From assembly GCA_902802575.1 (NCBI GenBank), contig CADCMN010000023.1, positions 1 to 37,352 of the forward strand: DNA of 37,352 nucleotides, in the 5' to 3' direction. The notes beneath the pieces are model-generated. The model was not told the origin of the DNA. It saw only the letters and a program-made list of their open reading frames with translations, and ran no database searches. The position numbers and the translations under genes were made by a program. This stretch comes from an uncultured Eubacteriales bacterium. Its GTDB lineage: Bacteria; Bacillota; Clostridia; Christensenellales; CAG-138. Shown one piece after another: positions 30,173 through 37,352 of this stretch; the first letter of the stretch is position 1, and every line of letters begins with the position of its first letter.

Positions 30173-32524
30173 TCACTCCTCTATGCTTTGCCCTTCGGCT
30201 GGGCTTGAGATCATGGTCTTGGTGGTGACCAGCGGATACAGGGGGTTGTCCGAAGGGATGCGGTTTATGAACGGGATGATGTTCCCGCCGCAGAGGATCA
30301 GCCCGTTGCCGGTAGGCGCGTTGGATACGGAGGAGAGCTGCTCCGGGGTGATGCTCAACAGATGGGACAGGGTGTTCCGGGCATAGGCCGACTGATTGAA
30401 CAGGACCAGCAGCTCGGAGTTGGCTAGCATGGTCTGTGCCCTGTGGCTCTGGAGCATATCGTCCACGTCCTGAGTGATACCCGTGTAGCAGGCGTAGTAT
30501 TTCCGCGCCCGCTTCCACTGGGTGAACAGGAACTCGGAGCTGTGTTCGCCCATGAGCAACAGATAGAACTCGTCGATGAACACATAGGTGAACCGCTTTT
30601 TGGCCGCATTCTTCAGGATACGATTGTAGATGGAATCCAGGATCACCAACATGCCCACCGCTTTCAGAGAGCTGCCCAGGTCCCGGATGTCGTAGCAGAT
30701 CAGGGAGTTTTTCGTGTTCACGTTGGTGGGCTGGGCGAAGATGTCCAGCAGGCCCTCGGTGTACAGCTCGATCTTCAGGGCCAGGTCCTGCGCCTCCTGC
30801 TCGTTCTGCTCTCTAAGGCACCAATAGAAGTCCTTGAGAGTGGGAGCTTGCCCCTGGGACCCGTGGCTGATGTGTTCGGAGAACACCATGGTGATGACAC
30901 GGGAGATAATGGACTTTTCCTCGGCGGTGATGGAGCCGATCATCATCTCACAGAAGGAGGTCACGAAATCCGCTTTCTCCTTGCAGGCGTCCTTGGCTCG
31001 GGCGTACTCCGCGCCCATGTCCAGGGCGTTGATATGGTTGGGGGAGTTGGCGGAGATGGTGATCACCTCCCCGTGGAGGGAACGGACCAGGGGCGAATAC
31101 TCCCGTTCCGGGTCAATGATGATCACGTCACAGTCGCCGCGGGCGGCCAGCTGGAACATCTCGGTCTTTGCGAACACCGACTTGCCGGAGCCGGAGACGC
31201 CCAGGATCAGACTGTTTCCGTTCTGAAGCTCCCCGCGGTTGATAAAGATCAGGTTGCCGGTGATCTGGTTCCTGCCACAGTAGACCCCGTGGGTGTGCTC
31301 CAGACTCTGGGCCCGAAAGGGCATGAGCGTGGCCGCGTTCTCGGTGGTCATGGTCCGAAGGGCATCGATCCGGCGCAGGCCATAGGGCAAGGCGGTGTCC
31401 ATGCCCTCCCGCTGACGGTACTTCAGCACCTCGAACTCGCAGCTGTACTTCCGACCGGTGGAAATCAGCGTGGCGGTATCGCTGTCCAGCTGCTTTTTGC
31501 TATCCGCCAGGTGGATCAGCGTCACGGTCACGAACTTTAGCTGCTGGTTTTCCTGGGTCAGCTTCTTGAGAAGGTTCTCCGTCTCCTGCTGCTGTTGCTG
31601 GATGTCGTAGGGAAGCGTGGCGGACCAGTTCAGGTTCTGGTTCTGCTTCTGCGTCCACTTGGCGGCGTTGGTGGCGATGCCCAGCAGGATGTTGTTGACC
31701 TCCTTCACCGCTTCACTGGTGGGGATGGAGACCAGGTCTATGGACAGCATGAGGTTGCGGCCCATGTTGCACATCTCCCCGATCATGGAATCCTTCAGGA
31801 TGGTGGGATAGTCCTTGAGGTACAGGACCCGTCCGTACCGCTTACCGATCTTGATATAGTCCGGCTTATAGGAGAGGAACGGCGGCGCGATCACGTCCAG
31901 GAAGGAGTGACCCCGGCGCATGAGGGTCTTCATATTGAAATGAAAGTGCTCCTCCTCCCCCGGATGGAAGAAGTCATAGAACACCCGCAGGCGCTCCTCG
32001 GCATCCAGCTCTACGCATTTGGAATTGAAAGCATTGAGACCGGTTTGCAGGTTGGTGGCGATGGTCCTATAGTATTGGGAAACATCGTCATGCCGGTCAT
32101 GGAAGGAGGACACGGTGGCATAGATGGAATGGGTGATCCGATTCCCCACCTTGGCGTCCGCCAGAAGGATGTCGTTCCGGCCCTGGACCAGCGGATCCAG
32201 ATCGTTTCCCGGCAGAGGGATCAGGTTGTCCCGTATGGCCCGCTTGGGCTGGGTCCGATTGAAGATGGAGATCTTGGTGGTCGTTCCCGGTTCCTGGCTG
32301 TTCAGCAGTTCCCCGTAGGATTTGACGATCTGCTGCTTGGCGTCTATGGACGCCACGGCGTAGTTGATGTCCGTGAGCTGAAAGGTCTTGGAGTACTTCT
32401 CCTTCCCGATCTGGAAGATGCCGTTATCCCATATCCGCTGGATGGGGATGGCATGTTGTACGGACCGAGGCACCTTGTAGGGCTCCCGGTCCCGCTTCTC
32501 TATGGTTTGCAGGGTCTTAATCAA
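30173..32524 (-). CDS. virB4: VirB4/TraE-type conjugation ATPase
   Basis: 783 residues, normal size. It powers the type IV secretion channel at the inner membrane. Walker A: LILGVSGSGKSVFAKTE (~residue 441). Walker B: TYVFIDEFYLLL (~648), followed by ARKYYACYTGITQDVDD (with the TQD motif), also typical. The start is a TTG overlapping the prgI stop (GTTGATTAA) with GGAGG 9 bases upstream. No frameshift is seen, unlike virD4. Confidence 0.95.
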   Translation of the reverse strand: MIKTLQTIEKRDREPYKVPRSVQHAIPIQRIWDNGIFQIGKEKYSKTFQLTDINYAVASIDAKQQIVKSYGELLNSQEPGTTTKISIFNRTQPKRAIRDNLIPLPGNDLDPLVQGRNDILLADAKVGNRITHSIYATVSSFHDRHDDVSQYYRTIATNLQTGLNAFNSKCVELDAEERLRVFYDFFHPGEEEHFHFNMKTLMRRGHSFLDVIAPPFLSYKPDYIKIGKRYGRVLYLKDYPTILKDSMIGEMCNMGRNLMLSIDLVSIPTSEAVKEVNNILLGIATNAAKWTQKQNQNLNWSATLPYDIQQQQQETENLLKKLTQENQQLKFVTVTLIHLADSKKQLDSDTATLISTGRKYSCEFEVLKYRQREGMDTALPYGLRRIDALRTMTTENAATLMPFRAQSLEHTHGVYCGRNQITGNLIFINRGELQNGNSLILGVSGSGKSVFAKTEMFQLAARGDCDVIIIDPEREYSPLVRSLHGEVITISANSPNHINALDMGAEYARAKDACKEKADFVTSFCEMMIGSITAEEKSIISRVITMVFSEHISHGSQGQAPTLKDFYWCLREQNEQEAQDLALKIELYTEGLLDIFAQPTNVNTKNSLICYDIRDLGSSLKAVGMLVILDSIYNRILKNAAKKRFTYVFIDEFYLLLMGEHSSEFLFTQWKRARKYYACYTGITQDVDDMLQSHRAQTMLANSELLVLFNQSAYARNTLSHLLSITPEQLSSVSNAPTGNGLILCGGNIIPFINRIPSDNPLYPLVTTKTMISSPAEGQSIEE

Positions 32525-32873
32525 CCTTCAGTTCCTCCTTATATTTGTGGTTCGTTTTCAGCACTTCGGCGTACAGGTTGTAGGGCTGGCAGACCAGGTG
32601 CTTGGGCATGAGGAACTCTGAGCGAATGAACTGCACCAAGAACCTCTCCGCCGTCATCCCCTGAAAGCGGACAAAGCCTGCCAGAGCAAAGGGGATGGCC
32701 ACCAGGATGCACAGCCATCCGATCATCTCCACGCCTACGAACCGTCGAAGGCCGAAGTATATGCCCACCGCCGACACGATGGCCAGCGCGGAGCAAAGGA
32801 GCTGCCGCTTATTGAGGCCCATGAGAATGGACTCCTCATATTCGCGGATCTCCTTGACAACGTAGGTTTCCAT
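32517..32873 (-). CDS. prgI: PrgI-family membrane protein (VirB3-like)
   Basis: 118 residues with two adjacent membrane helices (LLCSALAIVSAVGIYFGL and MIGWLCILVAIPFALAGFV). The N-terminal YVVKEIREYEESI and C-terminal RFQGMTAERFLVQFIRS match PrgI. It is a small channel component that usually precedes virB4, as here (8-base overlap). AGGAGG precedes the ATG. Confidence 0.9.
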   Translation of the reverse strand: METYVVKEIREYEESILMGLNKRQLLCSALAIVSAVGIYFGLRRFVGVEMIGWLCILVAIPFALAGFVRFQGMTAERFLVQFIRSEFLMPKHLVCQPYNLYAEVLKTNHKYKEELKVD

Positions 32874-32901
32874 TGGAGAACCTCCTTTTTAGAATTTGAA
32901 T

Positions 32902-32928
32902 ATAAAAAAGACGGCGTTCTGCCGTCTT
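32902..32928 (-). terminator. Terminator-like hairpin inside the conjugation operon, before prgI
   Basis: AAGACGGC (32908-32915), 5-base loop, GCCGTCTT (32921-32928); on the minus strand TTTTTT follows. It would stop transcripts arriving from virB6, so prgI-virB4 may be under separate or attenuated control. Confidence 0.75.
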
Positions 32929-32968
32929 GAATCGAATCGACATCCTCAACGATACCCGTATTCTTCGG

Positions 32969-32974
32969 TATACT
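32969..32974 (+). promoter_or_regulatory. -10 element of the plus-strand membrane gene
   Basis: TATACT 12 bases before the ATG at 32987; no convincing -35 (TCAACG at 18 bases). Confidence 0.4.
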
Positions 32975-32986
32975 GTAGTCGAAGGG

Positions 32987-33304
32987 ATGGCGATTGTTAT
33001 GAAGTGGTTGTTGATCGGCTGTATCGTCGGGTTTCTGTTCGGGATCGTTTTGAATCTTCCGAAGCTGGTCGGGTTGGGGCTGCCGGTGTTGTATTCCCTG
33101 GTTATCGTATGGGTCCCCGGCTGGTCTACCGCCCATCCCGTCCTCTCCAACGGTATCTTCTACGGTCTGATCGGATTCAACATCCTCCTCTGGCTGATCG
33201 GCCTCGGCCAGGCCGTGTATGACCGAATCATAGAGCGCCGGGTCCAGCAAATGGAGATCGCAGCCGCCATCCGAAAGCTGAAGCAGCAACAGATCGCCCG
33301 GTGA
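32987..33304 (+). CDS. Small membrane protein encoded against the conjugation operon
   Basis: 105 residues from ATG 32987 (or 101 from ATG 32999). GAAGGG lies directly before the first ATG and 12 bases before the second, so the start is unsure. Three hydrophobic helices (WLLIGCIVGFLFGIVL, GLPVLYSLVIVWVPGW, IFYGLIGFNILLWLIGLG) precede a basic, helical C-terminal tail (ERRVQQMEIAAAIRKLKQQQIAR, in parts). It is the only plus-strand gene in this part of the element and has its own terminator. I recognise no family; an entry-exclusion or regulatory role would be speculation. Confidence 0.7.
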   Translation: MAIVMKWLLIGCIVGFLFGIVLNLPKLVGLGLPVLYSLVIVWVPGWSTAHPVLSNGIFYGLIGFNILLWLIGLGQAVYDRIIERRVQQMEIAAAIRKLKQQQIAR

Positions 33305-33317
33305 GGCGGTCTTTTTT
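33292..33317 (+). terminator. Terminator overlapping the stop codon of the plus-strand gene
   Basis: GATCGCC (33292-33298) pairs with GGCGGTC (33305-33311, one G-U) and TTTTTT follows. The stop codon sits in the loop. Confidence 0.75.
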
Positions 33318-34155
33318 AGAATCCGATCATTTCCTTGACGACACGCTCACTCATCTTCACCGCGCCGACCAGGACCAGGAGATTAAAGATCAGCTCGCCC
33401 ATATAGCTCCACACCATCTGTACGGCGGAAGCGTTGGCGTCCGCGATCTGCGGCGGGGATGCCGCGAACGCGGAGTAGATGATGCAGGCGATGACGATGA
33501 TCGCACCCTGCAAACAGACACCCGCATAGCTCTTCAGGTACTGCCATCCCACGCGGGAGGTCCCCTCCCCGGCGAAGGTCGCCAGAGGGATCGGAGCCAA
33601 GGCCGTGTACATGTACAGCTGGAAGAACCGGCTGTACACCGTCAGGATCATCACGAAGGACAGGACCCAGACCAGCAGGGAGCTGATCATGGCCACGATC
33701 CACAAGGGAATGGAATCGAAGAAGCCGCACTCCAGGATCTTCTGTTGGATCACATCCGGCAGTGTGACCCCCTGAGTCAGCACGTTCCCCACGTTCCCGG
33801 CGATCCTCGATATGATCCCCTGGGCTATGGAGAAGATGGCCAGCAGGATGTCCATGCTGTAGGTCACCGCGCCTTTAGCTATGGCAAACCGGAGAAACAG
33901 CTTCAGGGCTTGTTCCGGTCGTTTCAGTTCGGAGAAGTTGGTGGTGGTCCTCGCCACGCCGATCACGAAGAACAGGACCAGCAGCGCATACGCAATGGAC
34001 TTCATGCCGCCGTGGATGTTGGTGATGATGCTCCAGATGGTGCCGCCGCGAAACTCCTGCGGGGAGGTGGTGAGCAGCGTCCATATCTCCTGCATCTTCT
34101 CCGTCCAGGTCGCGAGGGCTTTCAGCAGGTTTTCAAGTACCCAATTGGTTCCCAT
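33316..34155 (-). CDS. VirB6/TrbL-type conjugation membrane protein
   Basis: 279 residues with about six membrane segments, e.g. IAYALLVLFFVIGVA, LWIVAMISSLLVWVLSFVMIL, GAIIVIACIIYSAF and ELIFNLLVLVGAV. The central APIPLATFAGEGTSRVGWQYL and a following KSYAGVCLQG are typical of the TrbL/CD1112 proteins of clostridial elements. It forms part of the inner-membrane channel. GGAGGTGAACC leads into the ATG. Its stop abuts the terminator of the opposing gene. Confidence 0.88.
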   Translation of the reverse strand: MGTNWVLENLLKALATWTEKMQEIWTLLTTSPQEFRGGTIWSIITNIHGGMKSIAYALLVLFFVIGVARTTTNFSELKRPEQALKLFLRFAIAKGAVTYSMDILLAIFSIAQGIISRIAGNVGNVLTQGVTLPDVIQQKILECGFFDSIPLWIVAMISSLLVWVLSFVMILTVYSRFFQLYMYTALAPIPLATFAGEGTSRVGWQYLKSYAGVCLQGAIIVIACIIYSAFAASPPQIADANASAVQMVWSYMGELIFNLLVLVGAVKMSERVVKEMIGF

Positions 34156-34220
34156 GGTTCACCTCCGATACGGGGAGCAGGCAAAAGCGCCTGCTCCCCT
34201 TCTTCTCTCTGTGTCCGCAC

Positions 34221-34523
34221 TCAGCCGGTAATCAGGCTCAGGATCTCTTTGGTGAAGGTGATGACGATGCCGCCGGCGATGGTCATCATACCGTTGGCCC
34301 GCTGAGAAGGGTCATGAGACTTCAGGCTGAGGCCCAGTTGCAACACGCCGAAGCCCAGCAGGATGATGCCCACGGCCCGGATTAGGCCGAAGATGAAGTC
34401 GCTGAGCTTGTTCACCACGGCGATGGGGTCCCCGTCCGCAAACGCGGTAGCGGCCAGGGAAAAGGTCAGCACCAGGACGCAGAACAGGGCGAACAGGGTA
34501 CGGATAGTTTTGTTTCGGTTCAT
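34221..34523 (-). CDS. Maff2/VirB2-like small membrane protein
   Basis: 100 residues: signal peptide-like start (TLFALFCVLVLTFSLAATAFA), then two hydrophobic helices (FIFGLIRAVGIILLGFGVLQLGL and MMTIAGGIVITFTKEIL, in parts) around a loop with SHDPSQRANGM. This is the architecture of the Maff2 family, which corresponds to the VirB2 pilin position. Its ATG overlaps the virD4 stop (ATGA). Confidence 0.8.
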   Translation of the reverse strand: MNRNKTIRTLFALFCVLVLTFSLAATAFADGDPIAVVNKLSDFIFGLIRAVGIILLGFGVLQLGLSLKSHDPSQRANGMMTIAGGIVITFTKEILSLITG

Positions 34524-36294
34524 TCTTTCTTTTCCTCCAATTCGTTTTCAAGATAGATATATCGTTCAGCGTTCTCAAAGTCGAAGGCTTTGTCGAACGG
34601 GATATAGGGATAGGCTTTCGCCTTGTGGATGTAGGGCGGATACCCGCCGTTGACGGTCTTGCGGATGTTGGGATGCCGGTTCAGGTCGTACTTATCGTCC
34701 ATCACCGCAGGGAAGCCGCGAATGAACAGGAGCGCCTTGCTGTTGTCCAGCAAACGCACCTCGTCCGGGGTCATCAGCTCCCGGCCCGTGGTCTGCATGT
34801 TGGTGGAGTAGCTGCCGCTCTTGCCCTTGGTCTGGCCGTGGGTCCGGGTGTCGATGGTCTCCTTGCCCAGGAGCTTGGAGATGTACTCATGTGTACTCTG
34901 CTCGTTCCCGCCCAGGTACAGGAGCGTATCGCAGTTGCCGGTGATGGTTTCCCAACCGTGTTCCTTGTACAGTCCCTTGAGCTGGGCCAGGTTCTGGACG
35001 ATGATGGTGGCGCTGATCTCACGGGAGCGCATGGTGGCCAGGGATTTGTCGAACTCCTCCGGCAAGGACACGTTGGCGAACTCGTCCAGGATCATCCGCA
35101 CATGGATGGGCAGCCGTCCCCGGTACACATGGTCGGCCTGGTAATATAGCTCCTGGATGATCTGCGTGTAGAGCATACCCACAAGGTACGATAGCGAGGT
35201 ATCGTTATCGGGGATGACAGCGAAGATAGCCGTCTTCCGCTTCCCGATCTCGCTGATGTCCATGTCGTCGTGGTCGGTGATGGAGCAGATCTGGTCCATG
35301 TTGAACGCCGCCAAGCGGACGGCCAAGGAGATGTTGATGCTCTTGGCGGTCTTACCCGCCGCCTGCTTGTAGATGCGGTACTGCTTGACCGCGATATGGT
35401 TCGGGTCGTTCATGCCCAGGTCGTTGAACAGCATGTCAAGAGGGGATTTATAGGATTCCTTTTCCTCCTTCACATCCGCGTAAGACAGCATCCGTATGAT
35501 CATGCCGAAGTTCTGCTCGTTCTCCGGCGCTTCGTACAGGAGATAGAACATCAGGGCCTCCAGCAGCGCGGTCTCCGCCTTCTCCCAGAAGGGGTCGCTG
35601 CCGCCCGCGTTCTTCGGCGTGGTGTTGCGGATCAGGTTCGTGATGAGCCGCAGCACATCCTTATCGTCCCGGATATAGCGGAAGGGATCGTACCCGTCCG
35701 ATCGGGAGAAGTCCACCAGGTTGAACACCCTGACCGTGTACCCCTGCTCGATCAGCAGATGGCCCACGGCGGACAGGATCTCGCCCTTGGGGTCGGTGAT
35801 CACATAGCTGCAATTACACTCCATGATCCCCGGCAGGGCCAGGGATCGGGTCTTGCCCGCGCCGCTGCCGCCCAGGGTCAGGATGTTCAGGTTCCTTCGG
35901 TGCTTATGGGTGTCCATGCCGATCTTCACATGTCGGGTCAGAGGGAAGTTCAGTTTCTGCGCCAGCTGCCCGTTCAGCTCCTTGGAAGAACCCCACTTGG
36001 CGGAACCATGCTCCTCCCCCTGCCGAAGGTTCGGTCGTGTGCCGAAATAGACCAGCCCACCAAAGCCGTACAGCAGGAGGCACATGAGGAGGCTCCGGGG
36101 ACTGTCGACGCACCACTCGATCAGCCATCGATCAGCCACGGGGTCTGTATCCGCTCCGTCAGCCGGGAGAACACATCCACCAGGCTTCCCCCCAGGCACG
36201 GGGCCAGGATCAAGGCGAACCAGACCGTAGGCAGCAGGAGGACCCCGAATAGGATCAGGTCCTCCTGCCGATTGTTGTTGCGATTGTTGGACAT
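34520..36294 (-). pseudogene. virD4: VirD4/TraG-type coupling protein, frameshifted by an 11-bp tandem duplication
   Basis: Links the relaxosome to the secretion channel. The ATG at 36294 starts MSNNRNNNRQEDLILFGVL with a first membrane helix, but this frame stops at PWLIDG after about 55 codons. The rest runs in another frame: the second helix (LLMCLLLYGFGGLVYFG), Walker A LTLGGSGAGKTRSLALPG, YVITDPKGE, Walker B MILDEFANVSLPEEF and the IIVQNLAQL segment. Removing one copy of the duplication at 36117-36138 joins PWLIEWCVDS and gives 587 residues. The downstream frame has no good start of its own, so the protein is probably truncated or made only after rare events. Confidence 0.88.
36117..36138 (+). 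repeat. Perfect 11-bp tandem duplication (TCGATCAGCCA twice)
   Basis: Copies at 36117-36127 and 36128-36138. It shifts the virD4 frame by 11 bases; without one copy the gene length is a multiple of three and reads through. Confidence 0.95.
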
Positions 36295-36298
36295 ACGA

Positions 36299-36478
36299 TC
36301 AGAAGCACCTTCTCTCCTTGACGGCCCGGAGTTTCTCGAAGATATACAGCACCCGCACCACCTCGCTGCGGTAGTCCGCGTCCTCGGGCAAAACGTACTT
36401 CAGTCGGGACAGGGCGTTGATCACAACATCCTTCTGCTTCTTGTTGAGAATGACTCTATAATACTTCTGGTTCTTCAA
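36299..36478 (-). CDS. 59-residue basic protein between pcfB and virD4
   Basis: Begins MKNQKYYRVILNKKQKDVV from a TTG with AGGAGG 6 bases upstream, continues LSRLKYVLPEDADYRSEV, and ends AVKERRCF. It fits tightly between pcfB (14 bases) and virD4 (4 bases), which supports it as a real gene. Small basic proteins at this place occur in related elements, function unknown; its 3' end also contains the likely ribosome site for virD4. Confidence 0.75.
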   Translation of the reverse strand: MKNQKYYRVILNKKQKDVVINALSRLKYVLPEDADYRSEVVRVLYIFEKLRAVKERRCF

Positions 36479-36492
36479 CAGTTACCTCCTTC

Positions 36493-37104
36493 TTATCGCT
36501 CTTTGTCCGGCTCCTTCGTCTTTTTCTTTCTGCGGACAGGGGCAACCGCCTCCCGCTCCTGCTTTTCCAGAAGCTGCCGGTTCGCCTCCAGCTGCGCCAG
36601 CACGGACGGTTTACCGCTGCTGTTCCGTTCCTCCGTCGGGCTTCGGTCGGAGCGCCTGGGCGCGGGCTGTTCCCTGGTGTCGCTTGAGCTTTGCCTCGAC
36701 GGAGTATCTTTTTTTGGCGGTTCCTGCTCCTTCTCCGGCTCCACCTGGGTGTAGCCGATCCGGTCAAGGATGTGGTTGACCAGCGGAATGCTGCGGGCAG
36801 CGATCACCACATCCACCTTCCCGTCCTCGGACTTCGTATCCACGAAGGGCGCAAACAGCACCTGTTTTCTCGCGGACGCTTTGAAGTCGTGATACTGTTC
36901 TTTGGTCAGGGATAAGACCTGAAGCTCCTCGCCGGAGCGCAGGAGCTTCATCATGGAGGTCTTACCGTAGACCTTCTTATGGTTCTTGGACCAGGCGACC
37001 AATATGGCCGCCAGATTCTTGGCTGCGGAGCCGGTCAGCCGGATGGCGACCTCGCTCCCGTTCAGCACCATGCGGACGACTTCGTCCGCCGCTTCACCGT
37101 TCAT
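36493..37104 (-). CDS. pcfB: PcfB/DUF3801-family conjugation protein
   Basis: 203 residues. The N-terminal domain (~1-115) reads EVAIRLTGSAAKNLAAILVA, HKKVYGKTSMMKLLRSGEELQ (in parts: YGKTSMMKLLRSG) and LTKEQYHDFKASARKQVLFAPF, the PcfB/DUF3801 pattern. The C-terminal half is charged and low in complexity (PRRSDRSPTEER, VRRKKKTKEPDKER). PcfB is a relaxosome accessory factor linked to the relaxase and coupling protein. AAGGAGGAAAAACGC precedes the ATG. Confidence 0.9.
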   Translation of the reverse strand: MNGEAADEVVRMVLNGSEVAIRLTGSAAKNLAAILVAWSKNHKKVYGKTSMMKLLRSGEELQVLSLTKEQYHDFKASARKQVLFAPFVDTKSEDGKVDVVIAARSIPLVNHILDRIGYTQVEPEKEQEPPKKDTPSRQSSSDTREQPAPRRSDRSPTEERNSSGKPSVLAQLEANRQLLEKQEREAVAPVRRKKKTKEPDKER

Positions 37105-37125
37105 GCGTTTTTCCTCCTTATGGGT

Positions 37126-37155
37126 ATAACAAAAGGGAGACCTTTCGATCTCCCT
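37126..37155 (-). terminator. Hairpin between the rightmost gene and pcfB
   Basis: AGGGAGA (37134-37140) pairs with TCTCCCT (37149-37155); on the minus strand TTTTGTTAT follows. It is either a terminator or an attenuator within the operon. Confidence 0.7.
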
Positions 37156-37169
37156 CGCCTACTGAACCG

Positions 37170-37352
37170 TTACAGTTCTATTTGCATGATCCGCATTTGG
37201 TATGCTTTGTTTCGTTGCGGGTCAAAGTCCCACCGCAGGGATGATTGCGCCAGAACCGAATGCCCGCTTTTCTTCAACAAGTCCAGGGCTTGACTTGCCC
37301 CGTCGATCCTGCCGACCTCACCGATGCGGCACTCCTCCAGGCCGACAATAAC
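37170..37352 (-). CDS. C-terminal part of an unidentified element gene (5' end outside)
   Basis: 60 codons in an open frame that enters from the right edge and ends at a TAA (37172-37170). Visible pieces are VGLEECRIGEVGRIDG, GHSVLAQSSLRWDFDP and YQMRIMQIEL. I do not recognise the family. In related elements the region before pcfB holds the relaxase or accessory genes, so this may be one of those. Confidence 0.6.
   Translation of the reverse strand, partial: VIVGLEECRIGEVGRIDGASQALDLLKKSGHSVLAQSSLRWDFDPQRNKAYQMRIMQIEL

Larger units (their letters stand above)
24580..37352. mobile_element. Integrative conjugative element (one end, continuing beyond the window)
   Basis: The segment is bounded on the left by the broken cotJC. 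It holds a serine recombinase beside the junction, a recombinase-linked small gene and a full set of Firmicutes conjugation genes in common order: PcfB/DUF3801, small ORF, VirD4, Maff2-like, VirB6/TrbL, PrgI, VirB4, NlpC/P60 hydrolase, sortase. The relaxase and the right end should lie beyond 37352. The recombinase end is AT-richer (25561-25620: 42% GC by hand count) than the conjugation genes (31021-31080: 63%). Confidence 0.85.

Overview
The window looks like a chromosome segment of an endospore-forming, fairly GC-rich member of the Clostridia (Bacillota). It carries spore genes (spoIID, the cotJ operon, a YlmC/YmxH protein), a Firmicutes-type primosome pair (a DnaD-domain protein and a DnaI/DnaC-type loader), and the conserved origin-proximal cluster rpmH-rnpA-yidD-yidC-jag-mnmE. 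I cannot name a genus from sequence alone.

Layout. Positions 1-4433 hold regulators on the minus strand: a cut-off sigma factor, then cca followed by an overlapping ECF sigma factor and its membrane-anchored putative anti-sigma partner. Positions 4478-7254 hold the rRNA methyltransferase rlmA, a secreted peptidoglycan-binding-domain protein, a small zinc-ribbon gene and an AT-richer gene bracketed by 107-bp direct repeats. Positions 7255-11379 are the mnmE/jag/yidC/yidD/rnpA/rpmH cluster, and 11614-14320 hold carD, a small lipoprotein, trmN6 and spoIID. On the plus strand, 14490-17418 is a tightly overlapped dnaD-like/dnaI-like/rsmI operon. Positions 17465-22508 return to the minus strand: an ECF sigma operon ending in a VNG-repeat protein, a membrane-anchored peptidyl-prolyl isomerase with a 32-residue membrane peptide, nrdR-pgeF, and ylmC. 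A lipoprotein metallophosphoesterase and cotJA-cotJB-cotJC' follow on the plus strand.

From about 24580 to the right edge lies one end of an integrative conjugative element. It interrupts cotJC after codon 62, just before the expected second metal-ligand motif. The element carries a large serine recombinase next to the junction, a SHOCT-like small gene, a sortase, and a type IV secretion/conjugation set on the minus strand (PcfB/DUF3801, VirD4, Maff2-like pilin, VirB6/TrbL, PrgI, VirB4, NlpC/P60 hydrolase). The other element end and the rest of cotJC are outside the window.

Most striking observations: (1) cotJC is split by an element with a serine recombinase, the arrangement seen in developmentally excised elements of spore genes such as skin in sigK. 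(2) The recombinase and virD4 are each frameshifted by a perfect short tandem duplication, 10 bp and 11 bp; removing one copy restores a full-length protein in both. (3) Several first genes (cca, rlmA, the peptidoglycan-binding protein, spoIID, the dnaD-like gene) have a -10 hexamer 6-7 bases before the start codon and no Shine-Dalgarno sequence, which points to leaderless mRNAs. Genes with leaders carry normal GGAGG sites. A TG-n-TATACT extended -10 recurs across the host genes.
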